Of a stretch of DNA of 51,796 bases, positions 26,160 to 35,109 are shown piece by piece; positions within the stretch are counted from its first letter, which is position 1; each line of letters starts with the position of its first letter. The notes under the pieces are model-generated. The model had not been told where the DNA came from. It did no database searches and was given only the letters and a program-made list of their open reading frames with translations. The translations under genes were made by a program, and so were the position numbers. This DNA comes from Halobacteroidaceae bacterium (GTDB taxonomy: Bacteria; Bacillota; Halanaerobiia; B1SED10-174): NCBI GenBank assembly GCA_003554145.1, contig PWFS01000062.1, forward strand, positions 1 through 51,796. Reading direction: 5' to 3'.

Positions 26160-27015
26160 TTTTTTAAAACCGCCAGGGATCAGTTCGGCCCGAGCCATTA
26201 ACCGAATAAAAAAGAGGTGGAATTGGAAAAAAGTTGGCCATGTGGGAACCCTTGATCCCATGGCGGCTGGTGTATTACCGCTTTGCGTTGGCAAAGCTAC
26301 CAAGGTTGCCAGTTTTTTACTCCTGGAGGATAAAACTTACTGGGGAGAAATATTTCTGGGACAGGAGCGGGATACCGATGATGCTTATGGGCAGGTCTTA
26401 ACTGAGTTTCCAGTGGATTGTTCTTCCCTTGAAGTCGAGGAGGAATTAAAAAGGTTTCGGGGGCTGATAACCCAGATTCCCCCCCGGGTTTCAGCGATTA
26501 AAGTCAGGGGAGAAAGAGCCTATCGACGAACTCGCAGGGGAGAAGATTTTGAAATTCCATCCCGCCAGGTCCAGGTGTTTGCTCTGCATCCCCTGGAGAT
26601 CAATCCGCCCCGGGTGCGGTTCTGGATTCATTGTTCTCGGGGAACTTATATCAGGTCCATTGCCCGGGATCTCGGTCAGGCCCTGGGAACAGGCGGGTAC
26701 TTAAATTTCCTTATTCGGACCAGCACTGGCCCCTTTGGCCTGAAAGATAGTATCAGCTGGGAGGAAATGGAAACAAAAAAACTGGAGGAGTTTTTGCAGT
26801 CTCCGGATCTGGCTTTAAAGCACATCCCTTTCCTGATTATTGATGAAGGGGGCCGCGAAAAAGTGCAATTTGGTCAGACCCTCAATCCTGAAGATTTCCT
26901 GAACCCTCCTGGGGAAAAGGCGGATTACTTCCGTCTTTATGATCGGGACCAGAATTTTCTGGCTTTATGCCGCCCCGAGGAAGACGGTTATCATCCCTTT
27001 AAAGTTTTTATATGA
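26143..27015 (+). CDS. truB: tRNA pseudouridine-55 synthase
   Basis: Makes pseudouridine 55 in the tRNA T-loop, pairing functionally with TrmFO at position 54. The catalytic Asp38 is in VGHVGTLDPMAAGVLP; the KPPGISS start, RVSAIKVRGERAY and CSRGTYIRSIARDLG are typical. I chose ATG 26143 (290 residues), 9 bases after GTGGAGGA; an in-frame ATG at 26122 lies before that site. A short PUA-like C-terminal domain follows the catalytic core. Confidence 0.95.
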   Translation: MNGIINFLKPPGISSARAINRIKKRWNWKKVGHVGTLDPMAAGVLPLCVGKATKVASFLLLEDKTYWGEIFLGQERDTDDAYGQVLTEFPVDCSSLEVEEELKRFRGLITQIPPRVSAIKVRGERAYRRTRRGEDFEIPSRQVQVFALHPLEINPPRVRFWIHCSRGTYIRSIARDLGQALGTGGYLNFLIRTSTGPFGLKDSISWEEMETKKLEEFLQSPDLALKHIPFLIIDEGGREKVQFGQTLNPEDFLNPPGEKADYFRLYDRDQNFLALCRPEEDGYHPFKVFI

Positions 27016-27029
27016 GGTGAAGCGAGCTC

Positions 27030-27959
27030 ATGGAGGTATATCAAATATCATCCCAGGAAGAAATAAATGTTCGAGGGCTTTTTCTGGCCCTGGGAACCTT
27101 TGATGGTGTGCATATCGGCCATCAGAAGGTTATTGAAACAACCATACAAAGAGCAAGAGTTGAAGGTGTTCCTGCCGGTGTCTTTACTTTCTGGCCCCAC
27201 CCCCTTTCGGTAATAAATCCCCCAGGGGCTCCTACTCTCCTTACTTCCCTGGAGGATAAGCTGTTTCATATGGGTGCCCTGGGGGCTGATATTTGCCTGG
27301 TCCAGCAGTTCACTCCTGAATTTGCCCATATGCATTATCAGGATTTCCTGACAGAATACCTGGTTGAAAAGCTGGATGTGCGGGGAATTGTGGTGGGGAA
27401 AAAGTTTCGCTTTGGTGATCGGGGGCAGGGGGATACAGGAAAAATTAAGGAAGCCGGGACTACCTTTGGTTTTGAAACCCGTATTCTGGATCCAGTTACT
27501 ATTGATGGCTTTAATGTCAGCAGTACCCTTATTCGACGCCTCATAAAAGCAGGTAGGGTGGCAGAAGTTCACCGCTTCTTGGGTCGTGATTATAGTATCA
27601 AAGGGAGGGTGGAAAAGGGAGAGGGCCGGGGCAGTTCTCTGGGCTTTCCCACCGCCAATCTGGATTTTCCCTCGGGTTTAACGGTACCCCTGCAGGGAGT
27701 TTATGTTGTTCAGGCCCGGGTAAAAAATAAGGTTTTTCCTGGTGTTTTAAACCTTGGTTCCTGCCCTACCTTTGGTAAAGAACGGGAGGGAGTTGAGGTT
27801 CACCTGCTGGGACTGGAAGAGGAAATTTATGGGGAAGAAATTGCCGTATGGTTCAAAAATTATCTGCGACCGGTAAAACTTTTTGGGGATATTCAGGAGC
27901 TACAGGGACAGATAGAAAGGGATATTGAAACTGCCCGGGAAATCCTTAAAAGAGCTTAA
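27030..27959 (+). CDS. ribF: Bifunctional riboflavin kinase / FAD synthetase
   Basis: Makes FMN and FAD from riboflavin. The N-terminal adenylyltransferase domain has ALGTFDGVHIGHQKVI and VVGKKFRFGDRGQGD; the C-terminal kinase domain has KGRVEKGEGRGSSLGFPTAN. Length, 309 residues, is normal. GAGGTGA lies upstream of the ATG. It is the last gene before the rpsO promoter. Confidence 0.96.
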   Translation: MEVYQISSQEEINVRGLFLALGTFDGVHIGHQKVIETTIQRARVEGVPAGVFTFWPHPLSVINPPGAPTLLTSLEDKLFHMGALGADICLVQQFTPEFAHMHYQDFLTEYLVEKLDVRGIVVGKKFRFGDRGQGDTGKIKEAGTTFGFETRILDPVTIDGFNVSSTLIRRLIKAGRVAEVHRFLGRDYSIKGRVEKGEGRGSSLGFPTANLDFPSGLTVPLQGVYVVQARVKNKVFPGVLNLGSCPTFGKEREGVEVHLLGLEEEIYGEEIAVWFKNYLRPVKLFGDIQELQGQIERDIETAREILKRA

Positions 27960-27969
27960 ACCCCTATTC

Positions 27970-27998
27970 TTTACAGGGAGCGGGGTTTATGATAAAAT
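27970..27998 (+). promoter_or_regulatory. Sigma-A promoter of rpsO
   Basis: TTTACA (27970-27975), 17-base spacer and TAAAAT (27993-27998) with an extended -10 TG at 27990-27991. It overlaps a weak inverted repeat AAACCCC/GGGGTTT (27958-27964, 27982-27988) just after ribF. Confidence 0.75.
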
Positions 27999-28004
27999 TG
28001 AGAT

Positions 28005-28091
28005 TGTCAAAATCGTATTCCCTTTTCTAGGATTGGAGATGCTCCGACTCCTCTCTTGGATTGGGGTTTAACCTAAAGAAGGAGGTCAAAC
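28005..28091 (+). promoter_or_regulatory. rpsO leader with possible anti-Shine-Dalgarno
   Basis: A leader of about 85 bases. GGAG (28035-28038) can pair with CTCC (28042-28045), and CTCCT at 28048-28052 is complementary to AGGAG of the rpsO ribosome site (28080-28084). S15 represses its own translation in several bacteria through unrelated leader structures, so autoregulation is plausible but unproven here. Confidence 0.4.
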
Positions 28092-28355
28092 ATGGATAAC
28101 GAAAGAAAGCAGGAAATTATTGCCCAGTACCAGACCAGGGAAAGTGATACTGGATCGCCAGAAGTACAGATTGCAATTCTCACTCACCGGATCTTTGAAT
28201 TAACTGATCATCTGAAGAATCATCCCAAAGATCATCATTCCCGCAGAGGATTGTTAAAGCTGGTTGGGAAAAGAAGAAAGCTTCTGCGATATCTCAGGAA
28301 TAAAGACCTGGATCGCTATCGGGACCTAATTACAGAACTTGGTATTAGGGGATAA
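28092..28355 (+). CDS. rpsO: 30S ribosomal protein S15
   Basis: Primary binder of the 16S rRNA three-way junction. The 87-residue protein shows the invariant [31 protein letters not shown] and YLRNKD segments. GAAGGAGGTC gives a near-perfect ribosome site. The rpsO-pnp pairing is nearly universal. Confidence 0.97.
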   Translation: MDNERKQEIIAQYQTRESDTGSPEVQIAILTHRIFELTDHLKNHPKDHHSRRGLLKLVGKRRKLLRYLRNKDLDRYRDLITELGIRG

Positions 28356-28370
28356 TAATAATTCTTATTA

Positions 28371-28391
28371 GGAGCGGGTTGTCCCCGCTCT
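28371..28391 (+). other. rpsO-pnp intergenic hairpin
   Basis: GGAGCGGG (28371-28378) pairs with CCCGCTCT (28384-28391) over TTGTC, followed only by TAATTG. It may act as an attenuator or as an RNase processing site between rpsO and pnp, as known in E. coli; the sequence alone does not show which. Confidence 0.55.
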
Positions 28392-28429
28392 TAATTGTAC
28401 CTGGAGAAGATGTGAGGAGGAGAAAAATT

Positions 28430-30643
28430 ATGTTAAAAAAGTGGGAACTGGAACTTGGTCCAAGGGGAATTACCCTGGAAACAGGGAAATATGCCAAACA
28501 GGCTAATGGTTCTGTTTTGGTGAAAGGTGGGGATTCTGTCGTCCTGGTGACTGCAACCATGTCCGATCCCCGGCCCGGGGTGGATTTTTTGCCCCTGATG
28601 GTAAATTTTGAAGAGCGGGTTTATGCTATAGGGAGAATTCCCGGTAGCTGGAACCGCAGGGAAGGACGTCCCCGGGATATTGCTACTCTGAATTCGCGGC
28701 TGATTGATCGGCCCCTGCGCCCTCTTTTCCCCGAAGGATTCCGCAACGATGTGCAGATTATAGCTACTGTTCTTTCTTTTGATCCTGATTATGAACCTGA
28801 GATGCTGGCTTTTATTGGAGCGTCAGCTGCCCTGATAATATCCGATATACCATTTACCACCCCCATCGGCGGATTGAAGGTAGGTATGGTGGAAGATGAA
28901 CTGCTAATTAATCCTACTGAAGAAGAAAGGGAAAAAAGCTCCTTAGAATTAATTGTGGCTGGAACCAGGGATGAAGTTACAATGGTGGAGGCTATGGGCC
29001 ATGAAATTCCCGAGGAAAAAATGATAGAAGCCCTGGAATTCAGCCAGGATTATCTGCGGAAAATTGTGGAAATTCAGGAACAGATGCAAAAGGAAGTGGG
29101 CCAGGAAAAAATTGAATTTGAACCAGCCCAACCTGATGCGCAGATAGTTAAAGAAGTTCAAGCCTATTCCTCGGATTTAAATCAGGCCCTGCGGGTTGAG
29201 GATAAACTGGATCGAAAAGAGGCTGTGGATTCCCTCCAGGAACAGATCCTGGAACTCCTGATTCCCCGTTTTACAGAAGCAGGCGAGGAAGAGGAAGGGG
29301 AAAAAATTATTAAAAAAGAATTTGAAGCCATGCTCAAGGATAATGTCCGTCAGATGATAATTAAAGAAAAGAAAAGGCCTGATGGACGGGAACCTGGAGA
29401 CCTACGGGAATTGAACAGCGAAGTTTCCATACTACCCCGGGTTCATGGTTCAGCAGAATTTTCGCGGGGACAGACCCAGGCCCTTTCAGTCCTTACCCTG
29501 GGGGCCATTGGGGACAGCCAGATAATGTTTGACCTCGGGGAATTTGAGCAGAAGCGATTTATGCTCCATTATAATTTCCCTCCCTACTCGGTTGGAGAAA
29601 CATGGCCCATGCGTCCCCCGGGTCGCCGGGAAATCGGTCACGGAGCTTTAGGGGAAAAAGCCATTGAACCAGTTCTTCCCGATAATGAGGAGTTTCCCTA
29701 CACCATTCGCCTGGTCTCAGAAATCCTCGAATCCAATGGTTCTACTTCTCAGGCGAGCATATGTGCCAGTTCCCTGGCCCTGATGGATGGGGGGGTTCCC
29801 CTGAAATCCCATGTGGCGGGAATTGCCATGGGCCTGATGAAAGAAGGGGACGAGCATGCGGTCCTGACAGATATTCAGGGCCTGGAGGATTTTTATGGAG
29901 ATATGGATTTTAAGGTAGCCGGTACCCGCAAAGGGATAACTGCTTTGCAGATGGATATTAAGATTGCGGGAATCAGTCGACCGATTATGGAGCAGGCCCT
30001 GTTTCAGGCCCGTCAGGCCCGCCTGGAAATTCTGGATAATATGGAAGCCGCCATTTCCGAACATCGCGAAGAGCTTTCTCCCCATGCACCCCGGATGATT
30101 ACTCTGCAAATTGATCCGGAACAGATCCGGGAAATCATTGGCCCCCAGGGCAAAACCATTCGGAAAATAACCGAAGAAACGGATACCAAGATTGATATTG
30201 AAGATAGTGGAAAAATATTTATCCTGGGTTACAGCCGGGAAGATGTAGATAAAGCAATTGCAATGGTCGAAGAGTTAACCAGGGATGTTGAGGTGGGAGA
30301 AACCTATCTGGGCAAAGTAAAAAGACTTATGAATTTTGGTGCCTTTGTAGAGGTTCTTCCCGGAAAAGAAGGCCTGGTCCACATTTCTCGCCTGGCCGAT
30401 TATCGGGTAAAGAGTGTTGAGGATGTTGTAAGCGTCGGGGATGAGATCTGGGTTAAAGTTACTGAGATTGATGATAAAGACCGGATCAATCTTTCCCGGG
30501 AAGCTGTTCTAAAGGAAAAAGGTGAAGAGTGCCTGGAGGAAGAAAGCCGCAATCCCAAGCCTAAATCCAGCACAGGTGGTTCGGGTCGGAAAAATGGTTC
30601 CAGGGGTGGTCAGCGGGGAGGAAACCGCGACCGCCGCGGGTAA
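28430..30643 (+). CDS. pnp: Polynucleotide phosphorylase
   Basis: 3'-5' phosphorolytic exoribonuclease and tRNA/mRNA processor. The 737-residue chain carries two RNase PH domains with a helical linker, then a KH domain ([12 protein letters not shown], about 560-610) and an S1 domain ([20 protein letters not shown], about 625-690), ending in a Gly/Arg-rich tail rich in GGSGRK and RGGNRDRRG. The ATG at 28430 has GAGGAGGAG upstream; a longer frame from 28379 overlaps the hairpin and is rejected. Confidence 0.97.
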   Translation: MLKKWELELGPRGITLETGKYAKQANGSVLVKGGDSVVLVTATMSDPRPGVDFLPLMVNFEERVYAIGRIPGSWNRREGRPRDIATLNSRLIDRPLRPLFPEGFRNDVQIIATVLSFDPDYEPEMLAFIGASAALIISDIPFTTPIGGLKVGMVEDELLINPTEEEREKSSLELIVAGTRDEVTMVEAMGHEIPEEKMIEALEFSQDYLRKIVEIQEQMQKEVGQEKIEFEPAQPDAQIVKEVQAYSSDLNQALRVEDKLDRKEAVDSLQEQILELLIPRFTEAGEEEEGEKIIKKEFEAMLKDNVRQMIIKEKKRPDGREPGDLRELNSEVSILPRVHGSAEFSRGQTQALSVLTLGAIGDSQIMFDLGEFEQKRFMLHYNFPPYSVGETWPMRPPGRREIGHGALGEKAIEPVLPDNEEFPYTIRLVSEILESNGSTSQASICASSLALMDGGVPLKSHVAGIAMGLMKEGDEHAVLTDIQGLEDFYGDMDFKVAGTRKGITALQMDIKIAGISRPIMEQALFQARQARLEILDNMEAAISEHREELSPHAPRMITLQIDPEQIREIIGPQGKTIRKITEETDTKIDIEDSGKIFILGYSREDVDKAIAMVEELTRDVEVGETYLGKVKRLMNFGAFVEVLPGKEGLVHISRLADYRVKSVEDVVSVGDEIWVKVTEIDDKDRINLSREAVLKEKGEECLEEESRNPKPKSSTGGSGRKNGSRGGQRGGNRDRRG

Positions 30644-30654
30644 AGGAGCACCTG

Positions 30655-31482
30655 ATGCGACTGGGAATTCATCTTTCGATGGGACGCGGGTTAAAGCGGA
30701 CCATGGAGGAAGCTCAGGAACTTGGTTGCAATACTGTGCAGATTTTTTCCAAAAATCCTCGCAGCTGGAAGGCGGGGAAATTTGATCAGGAGGGGGCGGA
30801 CCTGGTCTACCGGGAAAAACAGGACCGGGATCTTAGGCCCTGGGTTGTTCACGCCACCTACCTGATCAATCCCTGTTCTCCTGATGATGATCTTTATTAT
30901 CGTTCCCGGGAGGGCCTGGAATTAGAAATAGGGCGGGCCGAACTTATGGGGGCAGACTATTATGTTTTGCACCCTGGCAACCGCAAGGACAGCAGCCCTG
31001 AACAGTCAATTAAGCGCCTGCAGCACAATCTGGCTTATCTCCTGGAAAAATTTAATTCCATTAACCTGCTGGTGGAAGGAATGGCAGGACGAGGCAGTGA
31101 ACTGGGGGCCAGTTTTTTAGAATTGAGCAAAATTGTTGCCCCCTTTTCTCCAACCAGGGTTGGGATTTGCCTGGATACCTGCCATCTTTTTGCTGCAGGG
31201 TGGGATATTCGTACCGATAAGGGCTGGAGAAAAACATTGGATTTATTTTTTTCCCATATTGATTATCAACGCCTGCAGTTAATTCATGTTAATGATTCCG
31301 TTTATCCCCTTGGTTCTCGCCAGGATCGTCATACTCATCTGGGCCAGGGTAAAATTGGCAGGGAGGGGTTTCGAGCCATGATTAACCGGCCGGAATTGAG
31401 AGAGATCCCTTTAATCCTGGAAACTCCCGGTTCTGTCCGGGAGGAGGGGCGCAAAAACCTTGAATTTATGCGCAGGTTATAA
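30655..31482 (+). CDS. nfo: Endonuclease IV (AP endonuclease)
   Basis: Zinc-dependent AP endonuclease of base-excision repair. The 275-residue TIM barrel shows QIFSKNPRSW, VLHPGN, CLDTCHLFAAGWDI, HVNDS, DRHTHLGQGKIG and the C-terminal LETPG; together these supply the three-zinc site. AAAGGAG precedes the ATG. It follows pnp after only 11 bases. Confidence 0.95.
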   Translation: MRLGIHLSMGRGLKRTMEEAQELGCNTVQIFSKNPRSWKAGKFDQEGADLVYREKQDRDLRPWVVHATYLINPCSPDDDLYYRSREGLELEIGRAELMGADYYVLHPGNRKDSSPEQSIKRLQHNLAYLLEKFNSINLLVEGMAGRGSELGASFLELSKIVAPFSPTRVGICLDTCHLFAAGWDIRTDKGWRKTLDLFFSHIDYQRLQLIHVNDSVYPLGSRQDRHTHLGQGKIGREGFRAMINRPELREIPLILETPGSVREEGRKNLEFMRRL

Positions 31483-31491
31483 AGGGGAGTA

Positions 31492-33513
31492 ATGATGATT
31501 AATAATAAAGAGGTGGAGGACTTTTTCGCTCCCGGCGGGCTTTTGCAAAATAATTTCCCCCAGTTTGAAATTCGGGATTCCCAGTTGACTCTGGCCAGCA
31601 AGATTACCCGTGCTCTGAACGACAAAAGGTTTTTGATTGCTGAAGCGGGAACGGGAATTGGAAAAACCCTTTCCTATCTGGTTCCGGTAATGTTATGGGC
31701 CGGGAAAGAAAAAAAACCGGTTATTATTGCTACCTATACCAAAAACCTGCAGATGCAGCTCGCAGAAAAAGATATTCCCCAGGTTCAAAAAATCCTGGGA
31801 ACCGACCTGAACAGCACAGTTCTCATGGGGCGGGGGAATTATCTCTGTCAGACCCGGTTACGTTTACTGTCCCAAAAAAAAGATAGCTTTTCTGCCCGGT
31901 TGTTACCGGAAATATATTTATGGGCCGAAGAGACTTTAAATGGCACCTATGAAGAGTGGCCTTTTAGCGAATACCCTGAAATATGGCCTTTGATTGCTGC
32001 GGATGCTGATGGCTGTCATGGGCAATTCTGTCGTTATCAGGAAAAATGCTATCTTCAAAAAGCCCGCAGGCGCTGTCAGCAGGCAGATATTATAGTTGTG
32101 AACCATCATATTTTTTTCAGTGATCTGCAATTGCGGTGTAATGAGGAGCAGGGATTTCTTCCTGATTATAAGGTGATTATTTTTGATGAAGCCCATCATC
32201 TGGAACAGACCGGGATTGATTTTCTGGGGACCGATTTTTCCCGGCGGGAATTTGTGGAAACAGTTGGAGAAATGCGTGAACTACTGCAAAAGCTGCAGAA
32301 AGAAAAAAAAGACGCTCTGAATTTTGTCCAATTATTTTCTATCCTGCAGGGCCTGGAGGAAGAGGCCCAGGCTCTTTTCTTTGAAGTCAATCGGATTATC
32401 AGTTCTCAAGAACCCAGGTTTATTGAACCCTCCTGGTGGCAGAACCTGCAAAATTGCCCCGTGCGCCTCTGTGAGAAAATGGATGAAGTGTATCATAATA
32501 TAAAAACTGGAGAGGTTGAGTTTTCGGAGGAATTACAGGTTGCGCGGGGGGAAATATGTAATAGGTGGAAAAAAAATATTCAGTCCCTGGATTATTTTAT
32601 TAATTTGCCGGAAAGGGGATTTGTTTCCTGGCTGGAGGAAAGGGGGAGAAATTTGAGCCTGCGTTCTCTACCCCTTTCGGTGGACGATTTTCTCCAGAAA
32701 AGTTTTTATCCCCGTATGGACAGTATCGTTTTTACCTCGGCTACTCTTTCCATCAATGATAAGGGTCTCTATTATGCCCGCAACATGGGGTTATCCCCCG
32801 ATCGAACCGATACCCTGATTTTGGGTTCTCCTTTTGATTATGATCAGCAGGCAACCCTATTAATTCCAAGGGAAATACCGGCCCCCTCTGATAAAGATTT
32901 TGTGGATTGTAGTGGGGAGTATTTTAAAAAAATTTATCCCGCTCTTGGTCCCCGTTCCCTGCTTCTATTTACCTCCTATGAAATGCTGAATAGTTTCCAT
33001 TCCTGGATAGAAAAATTCTGTGACCGGGAGGGGATCGAAGTTTTTGTCCAGGGAAACAACGCAGTCAGCCGGATTATCTCTGAGTTTAAAAATAGCTCCC
33101 GGGGAATAATTCTGGGGACCGCCAGCTTCTGGGAAGGCATAGATTTACCAGGGGCGGATCTGACCTCGGTGCTGCTGTTTCGACTCCCTTTTCCTGTGCC
33201 CAGTGATCCCTGGATTAATGGGAAGGCCCTGGAACTCCAGCAAAAAGGGCATAATCCTTTCTTCGATTTAATGTTGCCCCGCGCCCTTATTCGTTTTAAA
33301 CAGGGTTGGGGACGTTTAATCAGGAGTTTTTCTGATCGGGGGATTTTAATTATTTTTGACCGGCGCTTATTGACCAAAAGCTATGGAAAAAATTTTTTGA
33401 ACACCCTGCCCGATCGTTTGCCTGTGCGGGAGGGAGAGGCCGAGGAACTCCTTCAGGCCGGAATTAAATTCTGGGATCGTGCAGGAGAAATATGGACCGA
33501 AGTGGAAAAATAA
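31492..33513 (+). CDS. DinG/XPD-like superfamily 2 DNA helicase with Fe-S cluster
   Basis: 5'-3' DNA helicase of the DinG/YoaA class. Walker A AEAGTGIGKTLSY is near residue 50, the DEAH box is in IIFDEAHHLE, and the C-terminal motif VI region reads RFKQGWGRLIRS. Cys119, Cys175, Cys180 and Cys186 are spaced as the [4Fe-4S] ligands of XPD-like helicases. At 673 residues it lacks the DnaQ-like exonuclease domain that Bacillus DinG carries. ATG 31492 or 31495 can serve; AAAGGGGAG is upstream. Confidence 0.92.
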   Translation: MMINNKEVEDFFAPGGLLQNNFPQFEIRDSQLTLASKITRALNDKRFLIAEAGTGIGKTLSYLVPVMLWAGKEKKPVIIATYTKNLQMQLAEKDIPQVQKILGTDLNSTVLMGRGNYLCQTRLRLLSQKKDSFSARLLPEIYLWAEETLNGTYEEWPFSEYPEIWPLIAADADGCHGQFCRYQEKCYLQKARRRCQQADIIVVNHHIFFSDLQLRCNEEQGFLPDYKVIIFDEAHHLEQTGIDFLGTDFSRREFVETVGEMRELLQKLQKEKKDALNFVQLFSILQGLEEEAQALFFEVNRIISSQEPRFIEPSWWQNLQNCPVRLCEKMDEVYHNIKTGEVEFSEELQVARGEICNRWKKNIQSLDYFINLPERGFVSWLEERGRNLSLRSLPLSVDDFLQKSFYPRMDSIVFTSATLSINDKGLYYARNMGLSPDRTDTLILGSPFDYDQQATLLIPREIPAPSDKDFVDCSGEYFKKIYPALGPRSLLLFTSYEMLNSFHSWIEKFCDREGIEVFVQGNNAVSRIISEFKNSSRGIILGTASFWEGIDLPGADLTSVLLFRLPFPVPSDPWINGKALELQQKGHNPFFDLMLPRALIRFKQGWGRLIRSFSDRGILIIFDRRLLTKSYGKNFLNTLPDRLPVREGEAEELLQAGIKFWDRAGEIWTEVEK

Positions 33514-33547
33514 TAAGGCACTACCTGTATGGCGGAGGAGGTATTTT

Positions 33548-34459
33548 ATGGAGCAAATCAAAGCAGCTAAGTGGGTATTACTTATCGTTGTGCTTGTTTT
33601 GTTAAGTACTTCTTCCGGACTGGCTTCAGGTTTTTTCCCGGATTTTTACCTGGTTTATGAGGTCAAAGAAGGAGATACTCTGAGCAACATAGCCCAGAAT
33701 TTTGGAGTCAGTGTTGCTGGCTTGCGGTGGGCCAATGGCCTACAGGGTGATATCATTCGTTCCGGCGATGAACTGATTATACCATCCAAACCTGTAAAAG
33801 ATTTTCCTGGTCTCAACCAAAAACTTGAACCTAATGGGTCAGAGGATCTGCGCCTGGAAAACCTGCCTCAGCCCGTTCATATTCGCCCAGCAATGCCCGA
33901 GGTTGATATTCCCCGGGATGAGCTAATTATCTATCAGGTTCGGAGAGGAGATCGTCTTTACGATCTGGCCCGAGATTTTAATACTACCGTGGCTTTTCTC
34001 CAGGCTTTAAATGAATTAGATAGTCCCCAGATCAGGGAGGGGCAGCGGGTTTATCTGCCCATAAAGAATCTTAGTCCACGTCAGGCACTGGAACGGACCA
34101 TAAGCTCAGATGAGAAAGATATCCTGGCCCGGGCAATTCACGCTGAAGCCCGGGGAGAGCCTTTTATGGGTCAGGTGGCAGTGGGAGCAGTAATTATCAA
34201 TCGGGTCCTCAGCCCCCACTATCCAGATTCATTCCGGGGGGTAATTTTTCAACCCGGTCAGTTTTGTGTAGTTCAGGATGGTCAAATCAACCTTCCCGCC
34301 AATCAGCAGGCATTTGATGCTGCCAGGGAAGCTTTAGAGGGAACAGACCCGACCCGGGGAGCAATTTATTACTTCAACCCTGATACTGCAACCAATACTG
34401 CCTGGACCAGAAGCCGGGAAATAACAGTTACTATTGGCAACCATGTTTTTGCGCGGTAG
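33548..34459 (+). CDS. Secreted cell wall hydrolase, two LysM domains plus SleB/CwlJ domain
   Basis: The 303-residue protein begins with a signal peptide (about 1-27), followed by LysM 1 (YEVKEGDTLSNIAQNFGV, about 37-81), a linker, LysM 2 (YQVRRGDRLYDLARDF, about 131-175) and a C-terminal hydrolase_2 domain with ARAIHAEARGEPFMGQVAVG and VIINRVL. This is the layout of spore-cortex lytic enzymes of the SleB type, but related vegetative hydrolases exist. GGAGGAGG lies 8 bases before the ATG. Upstream in-frame sequence inside the helicase gene is rejected. Confidence 0.92.
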   Translation: MEQIKAAKWVLLIVVLVLLSTSSGLASGFFPDFYLVYEVKEGDTLSNIAQNFGVSVAGLRWANGLQGDIIRSGDELIIPSKPVKDFPGLNQKLEPNGSEDLRLENLPQPVHIRPAMPEVDIPRDELIIYQVRRGDRLYDLARDFNTTVAFLQALNELDSPQIREGQRVYLPIKNLSPRQALERTISSDEKDILARAIHAEARGEPFMGQVAVGAVIINRVLSPHYPDSFRGVIFQPGQFCVVQDGQINLPANQQAFDAAREALEGTDPTRGAIYYFNPDTATNTAWTRSREITVTIGNHVFAR

Positions 34460-34465
34460 AGAAAA

Positions 34466-34495
34466 AAAGGGGGCCCTGACGGCTCCCTTTAGTTT
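34466..34495 (+). terminator. Probable terminator after the LysM-SleB gene
   Basis: AAAGGGGGCC pairs with GGCTCCCTTT (10 bp, one G-U) over CTGAC, followed by AGTTTT. The T-tract is short, so some read-through into dut is likely. Confidence 0.6.
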
Positions 34496-34517
34496 TATCA
34501 GGAGAGGAGAAGGGAAA

Positions 34518-34952
34518 ATGGAAATTCAAATTAAGCTTCTGGAAGAGAACTGGGAATGCCCGGCCTATCAACACCCCGGCGAAGATGCGGGGATGGATCT
34601 CCAATCCCGGGTAGATTGTACAATTAATCCCGGGGAATTTGTTCAGGTTCCAACTGGCATTGCCATTGCCCTGCCCCCCGGTCTGGTAGGCTATGTAAAC
34701 CCCCGCAGTGGCCTGGCCCGACTTTATGGTATTACAGTTTTAAATGCTGATGGGGTTATTGATTCAGGGTATAGGGGGGAAATAGCGGTGATTTTAATCA
34801 ATCATGGGTCCCGGCCATTTTCCATAAAAAAAGGAGATCGCATAGCTCAACTTATAATCCATCGTTTTGAACAGGTTCAGTGGCTGCCCGTAACCGAACT
34901 AACAACTTCTGCCAGGCAGGATAAAGGTTTTGGACAGTCGGGAAAGCAGTAG
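34518..34952 (+). CDS. dut: dUTP diphosphatase
   Basis: Hydrolyses dUTP to keep uracil out of DNA. All five motifs of the trimeric family are present in 144 residues: AGMDL, PRSGLA, GVIDSGYRGEI, GDRIAQLII and a C-terminal RQDKGFGQSG. The fifth motif is slightly atypical (QDK in place of the usual Gly-x-Gly) but keeps Arg, Phe and Ser/Gly. GGAGAGGAGA lies upstream of the ATG at 34518; the in-frame upstream extension overlaps the previous gene and is rejected. Confidence 0.95.
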   Translation: MEIQIKLLEENWECPAYQHPGEDAGMDLQSRVDCTINPGEFVQVPTGIAIALPPGLVGYVNPRSGLARLYGITVLNADGVIDSGYRGEIAVILINHGSRPFSIKKGDRIAQLIIHRFEQVQWLPVTELTTSARQDKGFGQSGKQ

Positions 34953-35029
34953 TTATTCTTTAAAGACATTTGTTTTTTAGTCCAGGCAGGGAGTGGCGAA
35001 ATTTCAGGGCTATAAAATAGGGCTTTTTC

Positions 35030-35058
35030 TTGTTTTTTTAGAAACGCTGTTGTATAAT
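35030..35058 (+). promoter_or_regulatory. Sigma-A promoter of rnj
   Basis: TTGTTT (35030-35035), 17-base spacer and a perfect TATAAT (35053-35058). A leader of about 45 bases follows, containing GGGAGGTG as the ribosome site. Confidence 0.75.
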
Positions 35059-35109
35059 AGGTACGGTTTAATTGCTCCGGGACAATGTTTGGGAGGTGTT
35101 TTTTTATAT

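Noticed and set aside
27958-27988. AAACCCC/GGGGTTT inverted repeat after ribF as terminator
   Set aside because: No T-run follows, and the repeat overlaps the good rpsO promoter.
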